NCBI GenBank assembly: GCA_044426085.1
Contig: JAWXUU010000002.1
Span: 1 to 64,000 of the forward strand
From: JAWXUU01 sp044426085
GTDB taxonomy: Bacteria > Bacillota > Clostridia > Christensenellales > CAMQZB01
Length of the DNA: 64,000 nt
Direction: 5' to 3'
Made by a program: the position numbers and the translations under genes. Below, piece after piece: positions 41,292 through 49,062 of this stretch; position 1 is the first letter of the stretch; each line of letters starts with the position of its first letter. Under the pieces are notes generated by a model. That model was not told the origin of the DNA. It ran no database searches and saw only the letters and a list, made by a program, of their open reading frames with translations.

Positions 41292-42590
41292 GTGAAAAAC
41301 AACAAAATTGAATTCCCTCGTATAGGACAGCGAATTATCAAGTCAGCAATAGCTGTATTTTTCTGCTATTTGGTTGACATCATTCGAAACGGCACACCGT
41401 TTTATTCGGCTCTTGCTTCAATCCAATGTATGCAACCATATAAGAAAAGCTCTAAAGCAATGGCAAAGCAAAGGATAGAAGGCACACTTATTGGCGCATT
41501 TTATGGGCTTATTGTTATATTGATTGAACTAAAATATATCAATTCGCTAAAATATGGCAATATCATATCATACGCTCTCGTCGCATTTTTTGTATGCGTG
41601 GTGCTGTACACAACAGTTGTTCTTAAGAAAAAATCCGCATCATATTTTTCGTGTGTGGTGTATCTCAGTATAACAATGATTCACATAACAGATGCCGATC
41701 CCTACCTTTTTGTGTTCAACCGTGTGGCAGACACTTTCATGGGACTTGCAATTGGAATGACAATCAACGCAATACACCTTCCTAGAAAAGTTGATAAAGA
41801 AACGCTTTTTGTTACTGGGCTAGACAGTGTTATAATAGACCCAAAAAATCAACTTCTTGATTACAGCAAGGTTGAACTTAACCGATTGATTGAAGATGGA
41901 GTCATGTTTTCTATTGTCACAATGCGAACGCCCGCTTCTTTTTTGGAAGCAGTGAAAGATATAAATTTCAAACTGCCAGTTGTTGTGATGAACGGCGTTG
42001 CAATTTATGATATAAAGAATAACAACTACATAAAAAAACATGAAATTCCCCACGATAACGCCGTAAAACTCCACAAGTATATCAATGAGAGCGGTCACAA
42101 TTGCTTTGTAAATACAATTGAAGAAAGTTCAGTGATGATACAGTATCAAAATTTGACAAACGAAGGTGAAAAGGCAATATATGAAAAGTTGAGAACATCG
42201 CCTTATAGAAACTATACAAAAAAAGAAGAAAATACATTCCTTTATGAGGACGTAGCGTACTTCATGGTGATGGACGAAACATCAAGAATTGTAAATCTAA
42301 GGCGGAAACTGTGCGAAAACGGCTTTTTGAACGACTTTGAAATTTTGCATTATCCATCTGTCGACTATCCGCACTTTTCATACATGAAGATATATGATAA
42401 AGGAGTATCAAAGCAAAGTATGCTTGCCCAGCTTAAAAACCATCTCAAAGTTGAAAACAGTTGCAGTATTGGTTCTGTTGCAGGCGGATACGATATTGTG
42501 ATTTCTGAGCACACAAACGGAAACGCGGTGATAAAACAACTCAAATCACTTGCCGAGCCAGTCCAATTTTCACCTGTCAAAAGAAAATAA
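41292..42590 (+). CDS. FUSC-like membrane protein fused to a degenerate HAD domain
   Basis: A 432-aa protein in two parts. Residues 1-165 are an aromatic-acid-exporter/FUSC-like module with four to five membrane segments (ASIQCMQPYKKSSKAMAKQRIEGTLIGAFYG is typical). Residues 170-425 align with Cof-type HAD hydrolases, but the catalytic block FVTDLDGT reads F-V-T-G-L-D-S: the nucleophile Asp is Gly176. The late acidic motif GDGxND is also gone (GSVAGGYD). I infer a sensor or binding role rather than a phosphatase. The start is GTG 41292 with AAAGGA about 11 nt upstream; the ATG at 41281 is followed by an in-frame stop. Confidence 0.8.
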   Translation: MKNNKIEFPRIGQRIIKSAIAVFFCYLVDIIRNGTPFYSALASIQCMQPYKKSSKAMAKQRIEGTLIGAFYGLIVILIELKYINSLKYGNIISYALVAFFVCVVLYTTVVLKKKSASYFSCVVYLSITMIHITDADPYLFVFNRVADTFMGLAIGMTINAIHLPRKVDKETLFVTGLDSVIIDPKNQLLDYSKVELNRLIEDGVMFSIVTMRTPASFLEAVKDINFKLPVVVMNGVAIYDIKNNNYIKKHEIPHDNAVKLHKYINESGHNCFVNTIEESSVMIQYQNLTNEGEKAIYEKLRTSPYRNYTKKEENTFLYEDVAYFMVMDETSRIVNLRRKLCENGFLNDFEILHYPSVDYPHFSYMKIYDKGVSKQSMLAQLKNHLKVENSCSIGSVAGGYDIVISEHTNGNAVIKQLKSLAEPVQFSPVKRK

Positions 42591-42658
42591 AACAAGAAAA
42601 CAAGCGATAAAATAAGAAAACAAACAAGAAAATAAATAAGAAACCAAATAAGTATCAA

Positions 42659-42692
42659 AAAAATCCACCCAAGAAATTTGAGTGGATTTTGC
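42659..42692. terminator. Bidirectional terminator between convergent genes
   Basis: AAAATCCAC pairs with GTGGATTTT, continued by CAA/TTG across a mismatch; A-rich and T-rich flanks on both strands. Confidence 0.75.
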
Positions 42693-42695
42693 ATA

Positions 42696-43205
42696 TCACT
42701 TAAATAAATATTCTCTTCTCATTTGCAAAACAGATTCTTTATCATAATTTTTGTCTGCAATTGATTTATTAAAATCAAGCAAAGGTTGAAATTTCAGTTT
42801 CAAAAGTTCATCGCAAATTTGGTCGGTTGTTGCGGGTTTGTTTATCGTAACAAAATATTCAAACAGATTGCTTGTGAAATAATCAGAAACGGGATATTTG
42901 CAACTCATGGCAAACTCGTCGATTGCAAGTGCGTAGCTGTCAAACTGCGAAAGCAGAAATTTTGGCTCGCGAGCTACTTTTTTCAAGATAATAACTTTGC
43001 TAAAGCAAACGTAAACCCAAGCAAGGAAGAACAAAAACAAAAGGAAATAATATCCTTCGTAAAGTATCATAAGCGTCAAAAAAGTTATCATCACCATTGT
43101 CACAATCAAAAGAAGTGCAATGTGAAAATGTATCTTTTTTTTGCTGGCAACAACAAAGTTTTCAGTTGCGTCATATTGTTTTTTGTATTCGTAAGGCATG
43201 TCCAT
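42696..43205 (-). CDS. Hypothetical membrane protein, two transmembrane segments
   Basis: A 169-aa protein with a short basic N-terminus, two close transmembrane helices (about 28-47 and 52-70) and a soluble C-terminal domain of about 95 residues. I recognise no family; the layout resembles small YcxB-like membrane proteins. On its strand AAAGGAG lies about 9 nt before the first ATG (43205), and a second ATG two codons on is possible. It is divergent from the binding-protein gene at 43360 and convergent with the FUSC-HAD gene. Confidence 0.75.
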   Translation of the reverse strand: MDMPYEYKKQYDATENFVVASKKKIHFHIALLLIVTMVMITFLTLMILYEGYYFLLFLFFLAWVYVCFSKVIILKKVAREPKFLLSQFDSYALAIDEFAMSCKYPVSDYFTSNLFEYFVTINKPATTDQICDELLKLKFQPLLDFNKSIADKNYDKESVLQMRREYLFK

Positions 43206-43311
43206 AAAAATAATTCTCCTTTAGATTATTATAATTCAAAAAATATTAAAAGTCAATAGCAATTAAAAGAATAATAAATTGTCAAAATTTGGTAAATTAT
43301 GGAAATATATC

Positions 43312-43341
43312 TTGACTTTGCAATAAATTTCGTAATAGAAT
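43312..43341 (+). promoter_or_regulatory. Promoter of the 43360 gene
   Basis: TTGACT (43312-43317), 18-bp spacer, TAGAAT (43336-43341). Confidence 0.6.
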
Positions 43342-43359
43342 ATATAAAAGGGGTGAGCC

Positions 43360-44781
43360 ATGCAAAAAATACATAAGATAATTTCTATAATTTTAATTAT
43401 TTCGCTACTTGTGGTGTGTTTTTCTGCATGCAGTGGTTCTCAAACAATAATCCCAACTCCAACGGAAGGAATAATAAATGCAACAAATTATACAGTTGTG
43501 TTTGGCGACAATCTCACATACGACACAAGTTTAGAAATAAACGATGGCGACAGCATAACGATAAGTTTTTGGTTTCCCACTGATGTTGAAAGTATATGTG
43601 AAGAATATGTTGAAAAGTATAAAGACATACACAAAAACGTCACTTTCAAAACAAAATCATATCCGTGGGACGAATATTGGACAGAGCTTACAGATGCTTT
43701 GGAAGGTGGGACAGGCCCAGATATTTATTGGATGAACACAGCGTATCAAAGCACACTTATTGAATATGCCAATCCGCTGTCGGAAGAAAACTTTCCAAAA
43801 GATGATATGGAACTTGACTTTCGCAATTTTTATGCCCATGCAATTGATGATGAAATCTATTTTGTAGATTTGGGATACACCGCGCCAATAATGTTTTATA
43901 ATAAAACACTGTGGGGAGAAGCAGGCTACAGCGAAAGCGACCTTCCAACCACTTGGTCGGAACTTATCGTGACATCATTATCAACAACAACAAACAATAT
44001 TCTTGGTGAAACCACTGTTTCGGGGTTTGATTTTTCAGGAAGTAATAACTTTTTGACAATCCTTACTGCAATGAACTATCAAAGCGGAGAAATGCAGTAT
44101 TCCTACGGCGGTGAAGAAACAAATTTTTATAATGATATCTGTATTGAAAACATGGAATATCTTTCAAGCTTCATAAATTCATACGGTATCAGCACATACA
44201 CATCTGTCGCAAACCGCGACAAGCTTGGATACGAGCAAACAGTTATGATTTGTGACTACACATGGGTATATCTTTATATGCAAGAAGTGTATCCTGATAT
44301 AGAAATTGGCGTCTTTGCAATGCCTGAATTCATTGATGCCCCCGCAATCAGCTCTATGTATAGCGATGTTTCGCCTTGCATTTCTTGCGAATCGTCACAA
44401 GAAAAGATAGAGGCAAGTGAAGACTTTCTGAAATTCTTGCTATCATATGACAACTTCATCAAAGATTATTCACTTGCAAACGCACTTTATCCAAGCAAGT
44501 ATTCTCTCGACGATGATAAAGATATTCTCGCAGATCCCGTGCTCTCAGTTTTATCCGAAACAATTGATAGAACAATCTTGATTGCACCACCATCTGCAAC
44601 TATTGAATCAATCAAAACATACTATCTTCAAACGGCATACCTAAGCGGAGCAATAACAGCAGAAGACGCAACAATGCAAACGGATATAGAATGCAAAAGT
44701 GCACTGTCTCAGCTTGATTATGAATCGCTAGAGAAATTTTATAAATATATAATTTGGTTCTATAAATCAGACGAAATATAA
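43360..44781 (+). CDS. Sugar-type ABC transporter substrate-binding lipoprotein (orphan)
   Basis: A 473-aa family 1 extracellular solute-binding protein (UgpB/MalE-like). It has a signal peptide with lipobox FSAC at the end, then ITISFWFPTD ... EYVEKYKDIHKNVTFKTKSYPW and GGTGPDIYWMN, the standard family blocks, and YNKTLWGEAGY further in. It would bind an oligosaccharide or glycerol-phosphate-type ligand outside the cell. AAGGGGTGAG precedes ATG 43360. No permease or ATPase gene is adjacent, so it must share a transporter encoded elsewhere or act as a sensor. Confidence 0.88.
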   Translation: MQKIHKIISIILIISLLVVCFSACSGSQTIIPTPTEGIINATNYTVVFGDNLTYDTSLEINDGDSITISFWFPTDVESICEEYVEKYKDIHKNVTFKTKSYPWDEYWTELTDALEGGTGPDIYWMNTAYQSTLIEYANPLSEENFPKDDMELDFRNFYAHAIDDEIYFVDLGYTAPIMFYNKTLWGEAGYSESDLPTTWSELIVTSLSTTTNNILGETTVSGFDFSGSNNFLTILTAMNYQSGEMQYSYGGEETNFYNDICIENMEYLSSFINSYGISTYTSVANRDKLGYEQTVMICDYTWVYLYMQEVYPDIEIGVFAMPEFIDAPAISSMYSDVSPCISCESSQEKIEASEDFLKFLLSYDNFIKDYSLANALYPSKYSLDDDKDILADPVLSVLSETIDRTILIAPPSATIESIKTYYLQTAYLSGAITAEDATMQTDIECKSALSQLDYESLEKFYKYIIWFYKSDEI

Positions 44782-44815
44782 TGAAAAAAATTTCGAAATA
44801 ATAACTAAAAAATGC

Positions 44816-44844
44816 TTGACATATAATCTTAAAAGTTGTATTAT
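44816..44844 (+). promoter_or_regulatory. Promoter of the trp operon
   Basis: TTGACA (44816-44821), 17-bp spacer, TATTAT (44839-44844). Confidence 0.85.
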
Positions 44845-44865
44845 CTATTTAATTAAATATTTAAA

Positions 44866-45136
44866 CCGTTGAGGTGGAGATAAAAATATTTGTGCATCCC
44901 AAGAGAGTTCGGGTGGGTGAGAGCCGAGCGAAACGCAGAATATTAAATGGACCACTGAGGGCGTAGTCAAAGGCAATTTATTGCTTAGTATTCTACGACG
45001 TAAGGCATGCGTAAGTTGTCGGGGGTTTGTTAGAACTTCGCTAAGCGCACGATAATTTTATCGTGAATCAAGGTGGCACCACGGAACCAGTATTTTCGTC
45101 CTTGACAATATTTCTATATTGTCAAGGACTTTTTTT
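44866..45136 (+). ncRNA. Tryptophan T-box riboswitch leader
   Basis: The leader has the T-box layout: stem I with the specifier loop reading TAAATGGACC, where TGG (44948-44950) is the tryptophan codon. The T-box sequence AAGGTGGCACCACGG follows (about 45070-45084), and the leader ends in a 14-bp terminator stem GTCCTTGACAATAT (45098-45111) with ATATTGTCAAGGAC (45116-45129) and seven T. Uncharged tRNA-Trp should bind and favour the antiterminator, turning on trpE and the following genes. Confidence 0.93.
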
Positions 45137-45182
45137 ATACAAAAAATCAGTTTTTGGCAAAAAACAAGATGAGGAGACAACA

Positions 45183-46670
45183 ATGATTTATCCAACAATT
45201 GACCAAATTAAAGAGATTACAAAAAAGCACGATTGCAAAAAATTGCCTATGAAAGTTGAGCTTTATGCCGACCAAATCACACCAATTTCAGCACTCAGAA
45301 AATTCAAAGAACGAACAAAGCACTGCTTCATGCTTGAAAGTGCAGAAAGAACTCAGCGTTGGGGAAGATATTCATTTATCGGTTACGACCCAGAACTTGA
45401 AATCACTTGCCAAAACGGTGAAGTTCAAATAAAAGAGAAAGATAAAATAACAATCAAAAACCAAAATCCCGCAACCGTTATCCGTGAAATTCTCGCACAA
45501 AACAAGTCGATAAACTTGGAAGGCTTCCCATCATTTTGCGGTGGTCTTGTTGGATATTTTTCCTACGACTATATCAAATATCAAGAAGAAAGCTTGGTTC
45601 TTGACGCAAGCGACGAAGAGGGTTTCAAAGATGTAGACTTAATGCTTTTTGATAAAGTTATTTGCTTTGATAACTATAAACAAAGGATAATCCTTATCGC
45701 AAATATCAAAACAGATAACATTGAAGAAAACTATGCAAAAGGCATAGAAACTTTGAAAAACATGGTTGAAATAATCAAGGACGGCAAGGAATTTAAAGAA
45801 GAAAAACTAACGCTTAAAAGCGATATTAAAAATTTGTTTTCCAAAGAAGAATATTGCAACATGGTGAAAAAAGCAAAGGATTATATCTACGAAGGCGATA
45901 TCTTCCAAGTGGTGTTGTCAAACAGATTTCACGCGGAAGTATCGGGAAGCTTGTTTGATACCTACAGAATTTTAAGAACATCAAATCCGTCACCTTATAT
46001 GTTTTATTTCTCAAGCGACGATGTAGAAATCGTTGGTGCATCGCCAGAAACACTAGTGTCGCAAAAGGATGGCAAACTTCAAACTTTCCCACTCGCGGGC
46101 ACTCGCCCAAGGGGTAAGACACAAGAAGAAGATGAAGCGTTTGAAATTTCACTTCTTGCCGACGAAAAGGAAATCGCCGAACACAACATGCTTGTGGATC
46201 TAGGCAGAAACGACATCGGAAAAATCAGCAAAATTGGCAGTGTGGAAGTGGAAAAATATATGCAAATCGAACGTTTCTCACACGTTATGCACATCGGCTC
46301 AACAGTCAATGGAACACTTGAAAAAGGCAAGGATTCTATCGATGCAATGGATGCGATTTTGCCCGCGGGAACACTTTCGGGTGCACCAAAAATAAGAGCG
46401 TGCGAGATAATAAACGAGCTTGAAAACAACAAGCGTGGAATATACGGCGGAGCAATAGGCTATATCGACTTTGCAGGAAATATGGACACTTGCATTGCAA
46501 TCAGGCTAGCATTTATCAAAAACGGAAAGGTGTTTGTAAGGTCAGGCGCTGGAATAGTTGCCGACAGCGTGCCAGAAAGCGAATATGAAGAGTGCATAAA
46601 CAAGGCAAAAGCCGTTATCGAAGCACTTAAAAAATCACAAGGAGGTATTGATTATGATATTACTAATTGA
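45183..46670 (+). CDS. trpE: Anthranilate synthase component I
   Basis: TrpE makes anthranilate from chorismate with ammonia supplied by TrpG, the first step of tryptophan synthesis. The 495-aa protein shows the feedback-site region (LESAERTQRWGRYSFIG), and C-terminal chorismate-binding blocks PSPYMFYFSS, GTRPRGKTQEED, DLGRNDIGKIS and AGAGIVADSVPESEYEEC. GAGGAGA lies before ATG 45183; the reading frame also stays open back into the T-box, which is not part of the protein. It overlaps trpG by 17 nt. Confidence 0.95.
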   Translation: MIYPTIDQIKEITKKHDCKKLPMKVELYADQITPISALRKFKERTKHCFMLESAERTQRWGRYSFIGYDPELEITCQNGEVQIKEKDKITIKNQNPATVIREILAQNKSINLEGFPSFCGGLVGYFSYDYIKYQEESLVLDASDEEGFKDVDLMLFDKVICFDNYKQRIILIANIKTDNIEENYAKGIETLKNMVEIIKDGKEFKEEKLTLKSDIKNLFSKEEYCNMVKKAKDYIYEGDIFQVVLSNRFHAEVSGSLFDTYRILRTSNPSPYMFYFSSDDVEIVGASPETLVSQKDGKLQTFPLAGTRPRGKTQEEDEAFEISLLADEKEIAEHNMLVDLGRNDIGKISKIGSVEVEKYMQIERFSHVMHIGSTVNGTLEKGKDSIDAMDAILPAGTLSGAPKIRACEIINELENNKRGIYGGAIGYIDFAGNMDTCIAIRLAFIKNGKVFVRSGAGIVADSVPESEYEECINKAKAVIEALKKSQGGIDYDITN

Positions 46671-47226
46671 CAACTACGACAGCTTTTCATACAATCTTTA
46701 TCAACTTATTGGAAGTATGGATTCAGATATAAAAGTTGTGAGAAACGATAAAATCACAATTGAAGAAATTCAAAAACTCTCCCCAAAAGCGATTTTCCTT
46801 TCTCCGGGGCCTGGTCATCCAAAAGATGCGGGGATAATTGTGGAAGTAATTCAAAAGCTAGGTGATAAGTTCCCAATTTTCGGTGTGTGCCTTGGTCATC
46901 AAGCAATTTGCCATGCATACGGCGGAGTTGTTTCATACGCAAGCAAGCTTATGCACGGAAAATCATCAATCGCACAAATAAATACAAACGCAGAAATTTT
47001 CAAGGGCATGCAAGAAAGCATGCAAGTTGCAAGATATCATTCATTATCAGCAGTGCAAAGCGAATTGCCAGACTGCCTTGAAGTGATTGCGCAAACGGAA
47101 AGCGGAGATATAATGGCGGTTTGCCACAAAACGCACAAAGTGTTCGGCGTGCAATTTCATCCCGAATCAGTATTGACACCGCAAGGATACAAAATCATTA
47201 AAAACTTTTTGGAGGTAATATCATGA
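46654..47226 (+). CDS. trpG: Anthranilate synthase component II (glutamine amidotransferase)
   Basis: This class I glutamine amidotransferase supplies ammonia to TrpE. The 190-aa protein has the N-terminal block LLIDNYDSFSYNLYQ, the oxyanion SPGPGHP, the nucleophile in FGVCLGHQ, and the H-x-E pair in QFHPESVLTPQG. GGAGG lies about 8 nt before ATG 46654; a TTG at 46648 is less likely. It ends in an ATGA-type overlap with trpD. The same subunit may also serve p-aminobenzoate synthesis, as in other Firmicutes. Confidence 0.93.
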   Translation: MILLIDNYDSFSYNLYQLIGSMDSDIKVVRNDKITIEEIQKLSPKAIFLSPGPGHPKDAGIIVEVIQKLGDKFPIFGVCLGHQAICHAYGGVVSYASKLMHGKSSIAQINTNAEIFKGMQESMQVARYHSLSAVQSELPDCLEVIAQTESGDIMAVCHKTHKVFGVQFHPESVLTPQGYKIIKNFLEVIS

Positions 47227-48239
47227 ATATCGAAAATGCAATAATAAAACTAAGTGGAAAAGAAAACTTAACTCGCGAAGAATCAAAAGCTGTAATGAAT
47301 GAAATCATGGATGGAACAGCAAGCGACATTCAAATTGCATCCTTTTTGACAGCACTGACAATAAAAGGCGAAACAATCGAAGAAATCATCGGCTCAGCAA
47401 GTTCCATGCGTGAGCATTGCACAAGATTGCTACATGATATGGAAGTTTTGGAAATAGTCGGAACAGGTGGCGACGGTTCAAATTCTTTCAATATTTCAAC
47501 AACATCTTCAATTGTCATTTCAGCGGGCGGTGTTCCCGTTGCAAAGCACGGCAACCGTGCAGCATCAAGCCTTTCAGGTTCTGCCGATGTGTTGGAAGCG
47601 CTCGGTGTGAATATAAATATTTCACCTGAAAAAAGCAAAGAAATCCTAGACGAAATTGGAATTTGTTTCCTTTTTGCACAAAGATATCATCAAGCGATGA
47701 AATACGTTGCCGGCGTGAGAAAGGAATTGCGTTTCAGAACGATTTTCAATATCCTAGGCCCACTTTCAAACCCCGCTGGTGCAACTATGCAAGTTATGGG
47801 TGTATACGATGAAAGCCTTGTTTTGCCACTTGCAAAAGTGCTTTGTGCACTTGGTGTGAAAAGAGCAATGGTGGTTTATGGCAAGGATAAACTTGATGAA
47901 ATTTCAGTTTGCGATAAAACTGTTATTTGTGAAGTAGACAACGGAAAATATATCTCATACGAAATTGAACCGGAAGATTTCGGATTTGAAAAATGCGATA
48001 AATCAGCACTTATCGGCGGAACGCCTAAAGAAAATGCAGAAATCACACTTTCAATCTTGAACGGCGAAGAATCACCTCGCAAAAACGCAGTGTGTTTGAA
48101 TGCGGGCGCAGGACTTTACATTGCAGGCAAAGCAAAAACTTTCGAAGAAGGTGTGAAGCTTGCAGGTGAAATCATAGAAAGCAAAAAAGCACTTGATAAA
48201 CTTCTGCAGTTTATATCGCAATCAAATAAAGGAGAATAA
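47223..48239 (+). CDS. trpD: Anthranilate phosphoribosyltransferase
   Basis: TrpD transfers phosphoribosyl from PRPP to anthranilate. The 338-aa protein has VGTGGDGSNSFNISTTSS (phosphate/metal site), KHGNRAASSLSGSADVLEALG and FNILGPLSNPA, all conserved. The start overlaps the trpG stop by 4 nt and the trpC start follows after 1 nt. Confidence 0.95.
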   Translation: MNIENAIIKLSGKENLTREESKAVMNEIMDGTASDIQIASFLTALTIKGETIEEIIGSASSMREHCTRLLHDMEVLEIVGTGGDGSNSFNISTTSSIVISAGGVPVAKHGNRAASSLSGSADVLEALGVNINISPEKSKEILDEIGICFLFAQRYHQAMKYVAGVRKELRFRTIFNILGPLSNPAGATMQVMGVYDESLVLPLAKVLCALGVKRAMVVYGKDKLDEISVCDKTVICEVDNGKYISYEIEPEDFGFEKCDKSALIGGTPKENAEITLSILNGEESPRKNAVCLNAGAGLYIAGKAKTFEEGVKLAGEIIESKKALDKLLQFISQSNKGE

Positions 48240-48240
48240 T

Positions 48241-49062
48241 ATGCTAAACGAAAACGGCATAAAAGTTGATAACAAAAGAAATATCCTAAATGAAATTGCA
48301 GAAAAAACAAAGCGTAGGATTGCAGTTGAAAGAATTATTTTCCCACTTGAAGAAATTGCACATCAAGCGGAAAATATGCCTATTGGAAATTTCGAATTTG
48401 AAAAAGCAATTTCAAAAAAAGGAATGTCATTTATCTGCGAAGTGAAAAAAGCATCACCTTCAAAAGGCGTTATCGCAGAAGAATTTTCATACATGCAAAT
48501 TGCAAAAGACTATGAAAGTGCAGGTGCATCGGCAATATCTTGCTTGACAGAACCAGAATATTTCATGGGCAAAAACAAATATTTGAAAGAAATTTCTCAA
48601 AATGTGTCATTGCCAATACTAAAAAAGGATTTCTTTGTCGATGAATATATGATTTACCAAGCAAAAATCTACGGTGCAAGTGCCATTTTGCTTATCTGCT
48701 CAATTCTCACAGATTCTGAGCTCGCAAAATACTTTGAAATCGCAAATAAGCTTGGATTATCAGCAGTTTTTGAAGCGCACGATGAAATTGAAATCCAAAG
48801 GGCAATAAACTGCGGAGCAAGAGTTATCGGCGTGAACAACAGAAACCTTAAAACTTTTGAAATGAACTTTTCAAACAGCATAAACCTTCGCAAAATGGTG
48901 GGTGAAGATGTGATTTTCATTTCAGAAAGCGGAATAAGATGTCGTGAAGATATAAACATGCTAGAAAACAACAATATCAACGCTGTTCTCATCGGCGAAA
49001 CGCTCATGCGTGCACCTGATAAAAAGCTTATCCTAAATAAACTCAAGGGGATAACAGCATGA
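48241..49062 (+). CDS. trpC: Indole-3-glycerol-phosphate synthase
   Basis: TrpC closes the indole ring to form indole-3-glycerol phosphate. The 273-aa protein has the catalytic block FICEVKKASPSKG, then LTEPEYFMG, LPILKKDFFVDEYMIYQAK, GVNNRNLKTFE and SESGIR, which are the phosphate and catalytic-lysine sites of the barrel. AAAGGAG precedes ATG 48241. It is a stand-alone TrpC, not fused to TrpF as in E. coli; TrpF is instead fused to TrpB in the next gene, which it overlaps by 4 nt. Confidence 0.95.
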   Translation: MLNENGIKVDNKRNILNEIAEKTKRRIAVERIIFPLEEIAHQAENMPIGNFEFEKAISKKGMSFICEVKKASPSKGVIAEEFSYMQIAKDYESAGASAISCLTEPEYFMGKNKYLKEISQNVSLPILKKDFFVDEYMIYQAKIYGASAILLICSILTDSELAKYFEIANKLGLSAVFEAHDEIEIQRAINCGARVIGVNNRNLKTFEMNFSNSINLRKMVGEDVIFISESGIRCREDINMLENNNINAVLIGETLMRAPDKKLILNKLKGITA

